DNA of 64,000 nt from Duganella rivi (GCF_009857435.1 NZ_WWCK01000005.1:248001-312000); one strand, 5' to 3'. Positions 17,771 to 27,036 are shown, counted from the first letter of the stretch. Program-made: numbers and translations. The notes: generated from the sequence alone by a model not told the origin.

Positions 17771-18646
17771 TTATTTCCCCGACTTTCCGCGAGCCCAAGC
17801 TTGCAGCAGATTGATACCTAGCAGCAGGATGAAGGACACCACCAGCATCACCACCGCGATCGAGGTGGCGCCGGCGTAGTCGTACTGCTCCAGCTTGGTG
17901 ATGATGAACAGCGGCGTAATTTCCGACACCATCGGCATATTGCCGGCGATGAAAATCACCGAGCCGTATTCGCCGGTGGCGCGCGCGAAAGCCAGCGCGA
18001 AGCCGGTCATCAGCGACGGCAGAATGGTGGGGAACACCACGCGCGAGAAGGTTTGCCAGGCATTGGCGCCGAGGCTGGCGGCGGCTTCTTCCAGCTCGCG
18101 CTCAGCATCTTCCAGCACCGGCTGCACGGTACGCACCACGAACGGCAGGCCGATGAAGGTCAGCGCAATCACTACGCCCAGCGGCGTGAAGGCGACTTTG
18201 ATGCCGAGCTCGCCCTCGATGAAGCGGCCCAGCCAGCCATTGGCCGAGTACAGCGCGGTCAGGGTGATGCCGGCCACGGCGGTCGGCAGCGCGAACGGCA
18301 GGTCAACCAGCGCGTCGACGATGCGTTTGCCAGGGAATTCATAGCGCACCAGCACCCAGGCGACGATGCCGCCAAAGATGACGTTGATGAAAGCGCCAAT
18401 CAGCGAGGCGCCAAACGTCAGCTTGTAGGATGCAATCACGCGGGCCGAGGTGACGGTGTTCCAGAACTGGTCCCAGCTGACAGTGAAGGTCTTGAGGAAG
18501 ACCGCCGACAAGGGAATCAGAACGATCAGCGTCAGATAGAAAATGGTAAATCCCAGCGACAGCCGGAAACCCGGCATCACGCGGAATGGCGCGCCCCGCT
18601 TGGCCACCGGTGGGGTGGCGCCGGACGCAGCAAGAACAGCAGACAT
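17771..18646 (-). CDS. cysT: Sulfate ABC transporter permease CysT
   Basis: 291 residues from the ATG at 18646, chosen over an in-frame start 48 nt upstream because AAGGGAG precedes it at the right spacing. It has about six helices, coupling loop [20 protein letters not shown] and the late motif [18 protein letters not shown], typical of CysT. It is the first of four tightly packed genes cysT-cysW-cysA-cysB. The 95-nt gap upstream to tauE has room for a separate promoter. Confidence 0.94.
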   Translation of the reverse strand: MSAVLAASGATPPVAKRGAPFRVMPGFRLSLGFTIFYLTLIVLIPLSAVFLKTFTVSWDQFWNTVTSARVIASYKLTFGASLIGAFINVIFGGIVAWVLVRYEFPGKRIVDALVDLPFALPTAVAGITLTALYSANGWLGRFIEGELGIKVAFTPLGVVIALTFIGLPFVVRTVQPVLEDAERELEEAAASLGANAWQTFSRVVFPTILPSLMTGFALAFARATGEYGSVIFIAGNMPMVSEITPLFIITKLEQYDYAGATSIAVVMLVVSFILLLGINLLQAWARGKSGK

Positions 18647-18741
18647 GTAGGCTCCCTTATTACAAATCCTTCTATAAGGGCTGCATGTTCTCATCCTTGC
18701 TTCATATTACAAACGAAGCATTTGTCATTTGATTAGATGAT

Positions 18742-19518
18742 TCAGCTATATACCAGCTTCACTGCTACTGCCACCAGGGTCACTGCCAAGATGCCTCGTA
18801 ACAAGCGTTCCGGCACGGCGCGGGCGGCGTAAGCGCCGATGGTGATGCCGGGCACCGAGCCCACCAGCAGCGTTACCAGCAAGGTCCAGTTGATCGAGCC
18901 CAGCCACCAGTGGCCAACGGCCGCAATCGCGGTCAGCGGCACGGCGTAGGCGATGTCAGTGCCGGCCACTTCGGCGGCGGTCAGGCGCGGGTAGAGCATC
19001 ACCAGCACGGTGGCGCCAATCGCGCCGGCGCCGATGGAGGAAATGGTCACCAGCACGCCCAGCACAGCGCCCGTGAAAATGGTGGCGTTGTGCAGCGCCC
19101 CGCCCTGCAACTGGCGCTCGGGGTGGGCGGTGATCCATGCCAGCATCTTGCGCTTGAACAGCAGCGCGGTGACGGTCAGCAGCACCGAGCCGGCAATGCT
19201 GTAGCGGATGATTTGGCCCTTCTCTTTGCTGAGAGTGCCGAAGTATTTGAGGCCGATGCTGGCCAGCAGGGCGGCCGGCAGCGCGCCAATGCAGAGACGA
19301 CGCACGATGTCCCAGTGGACGGTGCCGCGTAAGCGATGGGTGAAGGTGCCGACGCCCTTGGTCACGGAGGCAAATGCGAGGTCTGTGCCGACCGCCACGG
19401 CAGGCGTGACGCCGAAGAGAAGGGTCAGCAGCGGCGTCATCAACGAGCCACCGCCTACGCCGGTCATGCCGACCAGCAAGCCAACTGCGAATCCGGATGC
19501 GACAAACTGCAAATCCAT
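18742..19518 (-). CDS. TauE/SafE-family sulfite or sulfoacetate exporter
   Basis: 258 residues, about eight hydrophobic helices with the internal repeat typical of TauE/SafE: GLLVGMTGVGGGSLMTPLLTLLF in the first half and AVLGVLVTISSIGAGAIGATVL in the second. Known family members export sulfite or organosulfonates across the inner membrane. Its place between sulfate uptake genes suggests it removes excess sulfite. The ribosome site (GGGGAA) is buried in a 14-pair hairpin immediately upstream, so translation may be regulated or conditional. Confidence 0.85.
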   Translation of the reverse strand: MDLQFVASGFAVGLLVGMTGVGGGSLMTPLLTLLFGVTPAVAVGTDLAFASVTKGVGTFTHRLRGTVHWDIVRRLCIGALPAALLASIGLKYFGTLSKEKGQIIRYSIAGSVLLTVTALLFKRKMLAWITAHPERQLQGGALHNATIFTGAVLGVLVTISSIGAGAIGATVLVMLYPRLTAAEVAGTDIAYAVPLTAIAAVGHWWLGSINWTLLVTLLVGSVPGITIGAYAARAVPERLLRGILAVTLVAVAVKLVYS

Positions 19519-19522
19519 ACAA

Positions 19523-19563
19523 TTTCCCCAAAGTAGGCCCGAAGGTTAACTACTTTGGGGAAA
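19523..19563 (-). promoter_or_regulatory. 14-bp hairpin burying the tauE ribosome-binding site
   Basis: tttccccaaagtag (19523-19536) and ctactttggggaaa (19550-19563) are exact inverse complements around a 13-base loop. In the transcript the 3' arm ends 4 nt before the tauE ATG and contains its only SD-like sequence, GGGGAA, paired to UUCCCC. It also could terminate the upstream peroxiredoxin transcript, but no U-run follows, so SD occlusion is the better reading. Confidence 0.6.
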
Positions 19564-19609
19564 GATCCAAACAACGGAAAACTTATAAGCTTATCCGCGT
19601 TGTGGTGAA

Positions 19610-20248
19610 TTACTTGTTCGGCTGTGGCGTCACGCGCAGGTATGGGCGTGGCGAGCTGAAGCCTTTTGGATATTTCTGTTTCAGCACTTCTGGATCTTGC
19701 ACGGTCAGCGGGATGATGACGTCGTCGCCATCTTTCCAGTTGCCCGGCGTTGCCACGGTGTAGCCATCGGTCAGTTGCAGTGCGTCGATCACGCGCAGCA
19801 CTTCGTCGAAGTTACGGCCGGTGCTCATTGGGTAGGTGATGCTCAGGCGAACTTTCTTGTTCGGGTCGATCACGAACAGGGTACGCACGGTGGCGGTGGC
19901 CGAAGCTTCCGGGTGGATCATGTCGTACAGGGTAGCGACTTTGCGATCCGCGTCGGCGATGATCGGGAAACCTACCACGGTGTTCTGGGTTTCTTCGATG
20001 TCCTTGATCCAGGCGGTGTGCGATTCAGCTGGATCTACCGACAGCGCGATTGCTTTCACATTGCGCTTGTCGAATTCTGGTTTCAGCTTGGCGGTCAGGC
20101 CCAGCTCGGTTGTGCACACTGGCGTGAAGTCAGCCGGATGCGAGAACAGCACCACCCACGAGTTACCAGCCCATTCGTGGAATTTCAGTTTGCCGATGGA
20201 CGAGTCTTGTTCGAAATCTGGCGCGGTATCGCCGAGGCGAATGGTCAT
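19610..20248 (-). CDS. 1-Cys peroxiredoxin (Prx6/LsfA type)
   Basis: 212 residues. The peroxidatic Cys is C45 in PADFTPVCTTE, and there is no other Cys, so it is a one-Cys enzyme of the Prx6 class. The long C-terminal part with PYLRVTPQP agrees. It reduces peroxides using external thiols such as glutathione or ascorbate. In Pseudomonas putida the related lsfA gene is induced under sulfate starvation, and the placement inside the sulfur block agrees with co-regulation. It follows the RBBP9-type hydrolase gene by 22 nt. Confidence 0.92.
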   Translation of the reverse strand: MTIRLGDTAPDFEQDSSIGKLKFHEWAGNSWVVLFSHPADFTPVCTTELGLTAKLKPEFDKRNVKAIALSVDPAESHTAWIKDIEETQNTVVGFPIIADADRKVATLYDMIHPEASATATVRTLFVIDPNKKVRLSITYPMSTGRNFDEVLRVIDALQLTDGYTVATPGNWKDGDDVIIPLTVQDPEVLKQKYPKGFSSPRPYLRVTPQPNK

Positions 20249-20270
20249 AGTAGTCTCCGAGGAAAAAAGG

Positions 20271-20825
20271 TTAAACAGACAATACGCTATTGTGCGCCTG
20301 CGCTGCTAAAAAGTACAAGGTTTCCAGCCCCTCGGGCCAATCACCCAGACCGGACTCCGCATTGATGTGGCCGAGTGCGCCGCCGTTGATGAAGCGGCTG
20401 TGCCAGCGCTGGGCCCACTGCTCGGCGCGCGGGGCGGCCATCCATGGATCGTTGGTGCTGCCTACCATGATCGAAGGCACGCTCAAGGCTTGCTGCGGCA
20501 GTAGCGCAGCAACGTTGAATTTATCGGGATCGGCAGGCGCCACCAGCAGCACGCCAAGCACGCCGTCAGGATCGCGCGCCACGCTGTGCACCGTCGCCAG
20601 TGCGCCGAAGCTGTGGGCGACGATCAGCGTCGGACGCGCATCGCGCTGGCGCAGCTCGTCCACGCGGGCCGACCAGCGCGGCAAATCCGGTACTTCCCAA
20701 TCATCCTGCTGCACCCGCTCGAACGCGGGGAACAGGCGTTGCCAGCGGCTTTGCCAGTGATCCGGCCCGCTGTTATGCAGACCGGGCGCAATCAGCACGC
20801 GTAACTGTTCAAAGCCGCTGCTCAT
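20271..20825 (-). CDS. RBBP9/YdeN-type alpha/beta hydrolase
   Basis: 184 residues, the usual size of RBBP9-like serine hydrolases. Landmarks are VLIAPGLHNSGPDHWQSRWQ, the nucleophile elbow VAHSFGA with S72, an Asp near PADPDKF and a His in GHINAESGLGDWP near the end. Activity is probably esterase or aminopeptidase-like, and the natural substrate is unknown. It starts 5 nt after the sbp stop and precedes the peroxiredoxin by 22 nt, so it is part of the sulfur block. Confidence 0.85.
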   Translation of the reverse strand: MSSGFEQLRVLIAPGLHNSGPDHWQSRWQRLFPAFERVQQDDWEVPDLPRWSARVDELRQRDARPTLIVAHSFGALATVHSVARDPDGVLGVLLVAPADPDKFNVAALLPQQALSVPSIMVGSTNDPWMAAPRAEQWAQRWHSRFINGGALGHINAESGLGDWPEGLETLYFLAAQAHNSVLSV

Positions 20826-20830
20826 GCTGC

Positions 20831-21838
20831 TTACTTGCCGGTTGGCTGGTAGATCTGGTCGAACAGGCCGCCGTCAGCGAAGTGCGTCTTCTGCGCTTTA
20901 GTCCAGTCGCCCGCCACATCAGCGATGGTGAACAGTTTCACTTTCGGGAATTGCGCGGCGTATTTCTTGCCGGCTTTCTCGGTGCCTGGACGGTAGTAGT
21001 TCTGGGCGATGATGTCTTGCGCTTCATCGGTGTACAGGAAGTTCAGGTAGGCTTCCGATACTTTGCGGGTGCCGCGCTTGTCGACCACTTTATCGACCAC
21101 GGCCACTGGCGGCTCAGCCAGGATCGAAACCGATGGCGCGATGATGTCGAACTTGGTTGGGCCCAGTTCCTTGATGGCCAGCAGCGCTTCGTTTTCCCAG
21201 GCGATCAGTACGTCGCCGATGCCGCGTTCCACGAAGGTGGTGGTGGCGCCGCGTGCGCCGGAATCCAGCACTGGCACGTTTTTGTACAGCTTGCTCAGGA
21301 AGTCTTTCGCCGATGCTTCGCTGCCGCCCGGTTGGCGCAGTGCGTAGCCGTAAGCGGCCAAGTGGTTCCAGCGGGCGCCGCCCGAGGTTTTTGGATTAGG
21401 GGTAATGACGGCCACGCCCGGTTTTACCAGGTCGTTCCAGTCCTTGATGCCTTTAGGGTTGCCTTTGCGTACCAGGAATACGATAGTCGAGGTGTACGGG
21501 GTGCTGTTGTGCGGCAGCTTTTTCTGCCAGTCCGAGGCCAGCAGCTTGTGGTCGGCGATGGCGTCAATATCGTAGGCCAGTGCCAGCGAAACGACGTCCG
21601 CTTCCAGGCCGTCGATCACGGCGCGGCCCTGCTTGCCCGAACCGCCGTGCGATTGCTTGATTTTGACGGTGTCGCCGGTTTTGGCTTTCCACTCTTTGGC
21701 GAACGCAGTGTTGACGTCCTGATACAGCTCGCGGGTCGGGTCATACGACACATTCAGCAGCGAGATGTCCGCAGCAAGCGCTGGGGCAACGGCGGAAATA
21801 GCCAGAATGGCGGCGGCAATGATTTTCTTGGACAACAT
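20831..21838 (-). CDS. sbp: Periplasmic sulfate-binding protein
   Basis: 335 residues with a signal peptide (1-23). The mature start [87 protein letters not shown] and [17 protein letters not shown] are hallmarks of Sbp/CysP. It captures sulfate in the periplasm for CysTWA. It is first in the sulfur block but separated from cysT by three genes. No symbol distinction between Sbp (sulfate) and CysP (thiosulfate) is possible from sequence. Confidence 0.92.
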   Translation of the reverse strand: MLSKKIIAAAILAISAVAPALAADISLLNVSYDPTRELYQDVNTAFAKEWKAKTGDTVKIKQSHGGSGKQGRAVIDGLEADVVSLALAYDIDAIADHKLLASDWQKKLPHNSTPYTSTIVFLVRKGNPKGIKDWNDLVKPGVAVITPNPKTSGGARWNHLAAYGYALRQPGGSEASAKDFLSKLYKNVPVLDSGARGATTTFVERGIGDVLIAWENEALLAIKELGPTKFDIIAPSVSILAEPPVAVVDKVVDKRGTRKVSEAYLNFLYTDEAQDIIAQNYYRPGTEKAGKKYAAQFPKVKLFTIADVAGDWTKAQKTHFADGGLFDQIYQPTGK

Positions 21839-21926
21839 TGGAATCCCCTAATAGTGAAGGACTCCAGATTAATCCCACCTCTTATAAATGAGAACTAAAC
21901 TTTTATCAGTTCTATATACAAGAAAA

Positions 21927-22310
21927 TCATATGAAGCGGTTGTACAGCACCACGGCCCAGGTGGCGGTAGCCAGCAAGCAGGTCAGCAACACGGCAGCGC
22001 TGCCGAAATCCTTGGCGTTCTTGGACAAGGGATGGCGTTCCAGCGACACCCGGTCGACTACCGCCTCAATCGAGGAGTTAATCAATTCTACGATGAGAAT
22101 CAGCAGCAGCACGCCGATCAGCACCAGCTTTTCAAACGCCGACACCCGCAGCAGCAGCGCGATGATGGTGCCCACCACGAACACGCTCACCTCTTGGCGG
22201 AACGCGTGTTCGCCCTTCCACGCGGCCTTGAAGCCGTCGATCGAATAGAAAAAGGCCGTAACGATGCGTTTCAGGCCGCTCTTGCTTTTGAATTCGCTGA
22301 CTGGTTCCAT
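21927..22310 (-). CDS. dgkA: Diacylglycerol kinase
   Basis: 127 residues with three transmembrane helices. The conserved catalytic stretch VELINSSIEAVVDRVS and NAKDFGSAAVLL, plus GEHAFRQE at the first turn, identify the trimeric bacterial DgkA. It phosphorylates diacylglycerol to phosphatidic acid, recycling lipid from membrane-derived oligosaccharide synthesis. It is divergent from the IclR gene. Confidence 0.94.
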   Translation of the reverse strand: MEPVSEFKSKSGLKRIVTAFFYSIDGFKAAWKGEHAFRQEVSVFVVGTIIALLLRVSAFEKLVLIGVLLLILIVELINSSIEAVVDRVSLERHPLSKNAKDFGSAAVLLTCLLATATWAVVLYNRFI

Positions 22311-22413
22311 GACGTAGCAAAAAGAAATAATGTCACATTATGCAGCATTTTCGTTTTTTTCCACATTATGGTATAAAGTTTAGTATCGAATACTGCATCG
22401 CACCAACCACATC

Positions 22414-23193
22414 ATGAAAATCGAACCCGTACCAGAGCAAAAGACCACCATCCAGGTGATCGAGCGCATGGTGGCGCTGCTCGATGCGCTCGCCAAGTAT
22501 CCCGACCCCGTCAGCCTCAAGGAATTGTCCAAGGTCTCGGGGCTACACCCGTCCACCGCCCACCGGATTTTGAACGATATGGTGGTCACCCGCTTCGTTG
22601 ACCGGGTCGAACCGGGCACCTACCGGCTCGGTATGCGGCTGCTGGAACTGGGCAATGTGGTGAAGAGCCGGCTGTCGGTGCGCGAGGCGGCGCTGGACTT
22701 TATGCGTGCACTGCACAAAAAAACCCAGCAGACCATCAACCTGTCGGTACGCCAAGGCGACGAGATCGTCTACATCGACCGCGCCTTCTCGGAACGTTCG
22801 GGCATGCAGGTGGTGCGCGCCATTGGCGGCCGCGGCCCGTTGCACCTGACCTCGACCGGCAAGCTGTTCCTGTCGGTGGACGAGCCGAAGGCCATCCGCG
22901 CCTACGCCACCCGCACCGGCCTGGCGGGCCACAACAAGAATTCGATCACGGATTTGGGCAAGCTGGAGCGGGAGCTGAGCCTGGTGAAATCGCGCGGCTA
23001 CTCGCGCGACAACGAGGAATTGGAGCTGGGTGTGCGCTGCATGGCCGCCGGCATCTACGACGATAGCGGCAAGCTGATCGCCGGCCTGTCGATCTCGGCG
23101 CCGGCCGACCGCTTGCAGGAAGATTGGCTGGAAGACCTGGTGCTGACTGCGCGCCAGATCTCCGTCACCCTCGGTTACATCCCGGTCGAATAA
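22414..23193 (+). CDS. IclR-family transcriptional regulator
   Basis: 259 residues. A winged helix (about 10-75: LKELSKVSGLHPSTAHRILNDMV) is followed by the IclR effector domain (RLGMRLLELGNV, HKKTQQTINLSV, GGRGPLHLTSTGKLFLS, RGYSRDNEELELGVRCMAAGI). Members usually repress or activate catabolic operons upon binding small acids. No catabolic operon is adjacent. Its final 19 nt overlap the convergent peptidase gene. Confidence 0.92.
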   Translation: MKIEPVPEQKTTIQVIERMVALLDALAKYPDPVSLKELSKVSGLHPSTAHRILNDMVVTRFVDRVEPGTYRLGMRLLELGNVVKSRLSVREAALDFMRALHKKTQQTINLSVRQGDEIVYIDRAFSERSGMQVVRAIGGRGPLHLTSTGKLFLSVDEPKAIRAYATRTGLAGHNKNSITDLGKLERELSLVKSRGYSRDNEELELGVRCMAAGIYDDSGKLIAGLSISAPADRLQEDWLEDLVLTARQISVTLGYIPVE

Positions 23194-24233
23194 GAAGAGC
23201 TGGTGAGGCCGGCCGGTTTCAGCGCTTCCAGCCATTTGCGCATGCGGCCGGCGTCGGCCGTACGCGATTGCTTGCCCTTGGAATCAAGGAACACCATGAT
23301 CACCGAGCGGCCTTCGATGACCGCCTGCATCAGCAGGCAACGTCCCGCTTCATTGATAAAGCCGGTTTTCTGCAAACCGATAGCCCAGTCCGGGCTGGCT
23401 ACCAAGTGGTTGGTGGTGCCGAATTGCATAGGACGGCCGTTGCTCAGTTCCACCGTGGCTTTCGGATCGGTGGAGAACTGGCGCAGCATCGGTTGCTGAT
23501 AGGCAGCCATCGCCAGCTTGGCGAGGTCGCGCGCGCTGGCCACATTCATTTTCGACAGGCCGCTGGAATCGACGTAATGGGTGTCGGTCATGCCCAGTTC
23601 GCGGGCCTTGGCGTTCATCGCTTCCACGAAAGCCGGCTTGCCGCCCGGATAGTTGCGGCCCAGCGCCGAGGCGGCGCGGTTTTCCGAGCTCATCAGAGCG
23701 ATGTGCAGCATATTAGCGCGCGTCATCTGGGTGCCGACTTTCAGGCGCGAGCTGCTGAATTTTTCGCGGTCGACGTCCTCGTCGGTGACGGTCAGGATTT
23801 CATCCATGTCCTGCTTGGCTTCCACCACGACCAGGCCGGTCATCATCTTGGTGATCGAGGCGATCGGCAAGGCGATGTTGGAATTCTTTTCGAACAGCAC
23901 TTCCGAGTTGGCCTGGTCCAGGACCAGCGCCACGTTGGATTTCAGGTCGAGCGGATCGCTGGTCTGGCTCAGGCCGGCGAGGTCGCCCATGGTCGGCACG
24001 GCTGGCGCTGCGGCCAGCACGCGCTGGTACACCACCTTGCGCTTGCCGTTGACCTTGATCACGCGCTTGACCACGCGGTCACCCACATCGGCGGCGGCCA
24101 CGCGCACCGGTTGACGTTTCTTTTTCACCTGCTGTTTTTTGGGCGCAACGCCGCCGGCCTCCGTTGCCGGTGCAGCGATGGCAGCGGATGCAAACATCAG
24201 CGAGATGAGCGCGCACATTGCGATTTTAATCAT
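23175..24233 (-). CDS. pbpG: D-alanyl-D-alanine endopeptidase, PBP7/PbpG type
   Basis: 352 residues with a signal peptide (cleavage near AIAAPA), a basic Lys-rich linker, and the serine active site triad: SITK (SxxK) in IASITKMMTG, SEN (SxN) in SSENRAAS and KTG in QKTGFINEAG. PBP7 cleaves peptide cross-links in peptidoglycan in the periplasm. The C-terminal segment overlaps the IclR gene end by 19 nt. It could also be a DacD-like carboxypeptidase; absence of a C-terminal amphipathic anchor favours PBP7. Confidence 0.88.
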   Translation of the reverse strand: MIKIAMCALISLMFASAAIAAPATEAGGVAPKKQQVKKKRQPVRVAAADVGDRVVKRVIKVNGKRKVVYQRVLAAAPAVPTMGDLAGLSQTSDPLDLKSNVALVLDQANSEVLFEKNSNIALPIASITKMMTGLVVVEAKQDMDEILTVTDEDVDREKFSSSRLKVGTQMTRANMLHIALMSSENRAASALGRNYPGGKPAFVEAMNAKARELGMTDTHYVDSSGLSKMNVASARDLAKLAMAAYQQPMLRQFSTDPKATVELSNGRPMQFGTTNHLVASPDWAIGLQKTGFINEAGRCLLMQAVIEGRSVIMVFLDSKGKQSRTADAGRMRKWLEALKPAGLTSSSYSTGM

Positions 24234-24360
24234 TCGATTTCCCCAAAAAAATCATTCCAAATCTCGTTGCAGTGTAGCAAAACGCTGAGCGAGCGCAAGC
24301 AAATTTAACCTTTTCCCCGCTGATGGTTGCGCAGCCGCAATACGGGAAAAACAAGCTGAG

Positions 24361-25080
24361 TTATTCGACAAATTTAACAAATTCTTCGACCGTCATACGC
24401 TCCGTGATCAAAGAATTCTCAATTTTGCTCATATCGGCCACGCCGAGCGCCATGCCGCACACCACAGTTTCATTTTCCGGCAAGCCCAGCTGCTCGCCGA
24501 TGATGCGGTGGTACTGGGTAAAAGCAGCTTGCGGGCAAGTGTCCAGTCCCCGCCCACGCGCCGCCACCATGATGTTTTGCAGGAACATGCCATAGTCCAG
24601 CCACGAGCCCTGCTCCATGATGCGGTCGATGGTAAAGATCAGGCCGACCGGCGCGCCGAAAAAATCGTAATTCTTGCCGTGCTGAGCCGCCATGCCGGCC
24701 TTGTTGTCACGGGTCAGGCCCAGCAGCGCGTACAAATCCCAGCCGACCTTGCGGCGGCGGTCGATGTAAGGCGATACCCACTCACGCGGGTAGTAGGCAT
24801 ATTCTTCCTTGTGCTGGGCGGCCAGCACCGGATCATTATGTGCGGCCAAAATCGCGCTGGACAACTGCTGCTTGCGCTCGCCTTGCAGCACGTAGACTTT
24901 CCACGGCTGGGTGTTGGTGCCGGACGGCGCGCGCGCTGCTATCTGTAAGATGGCGGCGATGTCCTCATATGCAACCGGCGTCGGCAGAAAAGCGCGGATC
25001 GAGCGGCGCGAGGTGATGGCGGCATCGACGGCTTGCTGGGCTGGACTGGAAATCATGCGAATTTGCTCACTTAAGCTCAC
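24361..25080 (-). CDS. Nitroreductase-family flavoprotein
   Basis: 239 residues from a GTG start whose first bases overlap the stop of the DMT gene (GTGA); an alternative ATG at 25056 gives 231 residues. FMN-binding landmarks are SRRSIRAFLPTPV, ARAPSGTNTQPWKVYVL, QNIMVAARGRGLDTCPQAA and CGMALGVAD. Such enzymes reduce nitroaromatics and quinones using NAD(P)H and FMN; the natural substrate is unknown. The start overlap indicates translational coupling with the DMT transporter. Confidence 0.88.
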   Translation of the reverse strand: MSLSEQIRMISSPAQQAVDAAITSRRSIRAFLPTPVAYEDIAAILQIAARAPSGTNTQPWKVYVLQGERKQQLSSAILAAHNDPVLAAQHKEEYAYYPREWVSPYIDRRRKVGWDLYALLGLTRDNKAGMAAQHGKNYDFFGAPVGLIFTIDRIMEQGSWLDYGMFLQNIMVAARGRGLDTCPQAAFTQYHRIIGEQLGLPENETVVCGMALGVADMSKIENSLITERMTVEEFVKFVE

Positions 25081-25985
25081 TTGGGTTTCGTAACGACGAA
25101 GATCACACCGGTCACCGCCAGCACCATGCCGGCCATGCCGAGGGCGTTAAACGCCTCGCCAAACATCAGCCAAGCCATGATAGCGGTGGTTGGCGGCGTC
25201 AGATACATCAAACTAGTGACTTGCGTGGCGTCATTTCTGCGGATCAGCGCGAACAGCAGGAAAATCGCGCCGATCGACAGGCCCAGCACCGACCACAGCA
25301 AGGCGCCTATAAAGCGCGGCTCCCAGTGCACCGCAGCAAAATCCGGGCCTAGTCCTTCGAAAATGATAGCCAGCGGCAATACGAGCACTGCGGAAGAGGA
25401 GAACTGGATCACCGTCCCCACGCGCAGATCGAATTGCGGGCAGTAATGCTTTTGATACAAAGTACCGGCCGTGATGCTAATTAGTGCAAGCACGCACAAC
25501 AAGATGGCATCCAGCGACAAACCAACCAGCTTGATCTTGGCGGCCACTACCAGCCCTACCCCGGCGATACCAAAAAGCAAACCCAGCCACTGGCGCGGAC
25601 GTACCTTTTCGCCGATCAGCGGGGCGGCAAAGGCGGTCAGGATCGGCTGCATGCCGACGATCAGGGCCGACAAGCCGGCCGGCATGCCCTGCTTGATGGC
25701 GCACCAGACACCGATCAGGTAGCCGGCCTGCACCAGCAGCCCGGCCACGGCGATGTGGCCGACCTTGCCGCGCGGCCAAGGCGCTTTTAATAGCAGCACG
25801 GCCGGCACCAGGAACATCAGCACGCCGAGGAAGCGCAGCAGCAGGAAGGTGAGCGGCGGCGCGTACGGCAAGCCGAACTTGGCGACGATGAAGCCGCTGC
25901 TCCACAGCAGCACGAAAAACAACGGCAACGGCGACAAAAAACTGGCGTGCCGGGCGGCAGGCGCGGCTATTGAGGTGTCGGACAT
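25077..25985 (-). CDS. DMT-superfamily (EamA) transporter
   Basis: 302 residues from the ATG at MSDTSIAAPAARH, preferred over an in-frame upstream start because hydrophobic homology begins near LPLFFVLLWSSGFIVAK. About ten helices in two repeats; AGYLIGVWCAIKQGMPAGLSALIVGMQPILTAF and RNDATQVTSLMYLTPPTTAIMAWLMFGE are typical EamA turns. The substrate is unknown. It forms a two-gene unit with the nitroreductase. Confidence 0.85.
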   Translation of the reverse strand: MSDTSIAAPAARHASFLSPLPLFFVLLWSSGFIVAKFGLPYAPPLTFLLLRFLGVLMFLVPAVLLLKAPWPRGKVGHIAVAGLLVQAGYLIGVWCAIKQGMPAGLSALIVGMQPILTAFAAPLIGEKVRPRQWLGLLFGIAGVGLVVAAKIKLVGLSLDAILLCVLALISITAGTLYQKHYCPQFDLRVGTVIQFSSSAVLVLPLAIIFEGLGPDFAAVHWEPRFIGALLWSVLGLSIGAIFLLFALIRRNDATQVTSLMYLTPPTTAIMAWLMFGEAFNALGMAGMVLAVTGVIFVVTKPK

Positions 25986-26320
25986 CGGCTTAACTTGTGA
26001 TCTAAAAGGCAATCGGCGCCCAATTGCGGCGCCGACTGGAGAGTGACCAAGTCTAACACGGTCGTCCATTTCTCACCGGGAAGCCGCTATTTGCCTCATT
26101 CTTAAGGAATAGTTCTTTAAGCAAATGTTTCCAGTGAACGAAGAATCGGTTCTTTGATGCAACGCACAAAAAATCGCTTGACTTAATTTTTGAAGGCCGT
26201 AAAATCGGGTTTGTTGCGTTGCACAATTCGTTGTTCGGTCTGAAACGTAGTTGGTTTGTTTCTCACCGACGGTAGAAACACAAAAGTATTCATCAACGAC
26301 TATTTTTCCTGGAGAACTAA
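25986..26320. other. 335-nt gene-free region between the DMT gene and phaP
   Basis: No ORF of interest is present. It holds the divergent upstream regions of the DMT-nitroreductase unit and of phaP. One convincing sigma-70 promoter (26178-26205) points to phaP, followed by a long ~115-nt leader. A TGC-rich patch ttgcgttgcacaa near 26212-26224 lies just downstream of the -10. PhaR-like regulators of polyhydroxybutyrate (PHB) metabolism in related bacteria bind TGC-rich sequences, so this may be their operator, but only by analogy. Confidence 0.5.
26178..26205 (+). promoter_or_regulatory. Sigma-70 promoter of phaP
   Basis: TTGACT (26178-26183) and TAAAAT (26200-26205) with 16-nt spacing, directed at the phasin gene. 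Confidence 0.65.
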
Positions 26321-26881
26321 ATGTTTTCGATTCCTGAGCAATTTTCGAATGCGACCAAAGCTAACTTCGAAGCCCAATTCGCTATCTTCTCGACCCTGAC
26401 CAACAAAGCGTTTGAAGGCGTGGAGAAATTCGTCGACCTGAACCTGACCGCTGCCAAGGCATCGCTGGAAGAAACTTCGGCCACCACCAAGCAATTGCTG
26501 GCCGCTAAAGATCCACAAGAATTCTTCTCGCTGGCAACTGCCCAGGCTCAGCCAAGCGCTGAAAAAACCATCGCTTATGGCCGTCATCTGGCGACCATTG
26601 CTTCGAGCACCGGCGCTGAATTCAGCAAAGCCGCTGAAACCCAAATCGCTGAAACCAACCGCAAAGTAATTTCGCTGGTTGAAGAAGTGAGCAAAAATGC
26701 ACCTGCCGGTACCGAAAATGCTGTAGCCCTGTTTAAATCGGCGATCGGCAATGCTAATGCCGGTTACGAGCAATTCACCAAAACCGCTAAGCAAGCTGTT
26801 GAATCGATGGAAAGCAATCTGAATGCCGCTGTTGGCCAATTCACCGCTGCTGCCGCTAAAGCCGCTCCAGCCAAGAAATAA
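26321..26881 (+). CDS. phaP: Phasin (PHB granule-associated protein)
   Basis: 186 residues, helical, no signal peptide, beginning [20 protein letters not shown] and ending in [11 protein letters not shown]. Phasin landmarks: [42 protein letters not shown], and a Lys/Ala-rich tail. Phasins coat polyhydroxyalkanoate granules and limit their size; the protein marks this organism as a PHA accumulator. Codon use is strongly biased to common codons (ctg, gct, aaa), consistent with high expression. SD CTGGAG precedes the ATG by 6 nt. No phaC, phaA or phaB in the window. Confidence 0.93.
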   Translation: MFSIPEQFSNATKANFEAQFAIFSTLTNKAFEGVEKFVDLNLTAAKASLEETSATTKQLLAAKDPQEFFSLATAQAQPSAEKTIAYGRHLATIASSTGAEFSKAAETQIAETNRKVISLVEEVSKNAPAGTENAVALFKSAIGNANAGYEQFTKTAKQAVESMESNLNAAVGQFTAAAAKAAPAKK

Positions 26882-26921
26882 ATCAAGGATGCCGGCGCGG
26901 TAGGGCGCCGGCATGTCCTTA

Positions 26922-26951
26922 AAAGCCTCGGTTAATCCCGGGGCTTTTTTT
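26922..26951 (+). terminator. Terminator of phaP
   Basis: aaagcctcgg ... ccggggcttt pairs with one G-U, followed by a T-run (ttttttt). A second GC-rich hairpin (gccggcgcggtagggcgccggc) lies just upstream at about 26891-26912. Confidence 0.85.
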
Positions 26952-27036
26952 ATTTAAACCCAAAATCAACAGCGGGTTAAGGTTTTGTTTTTCTGCTGAG
27001 TGCGCGGGAATCGCTAAACCCGCACTGCGGCGAATA

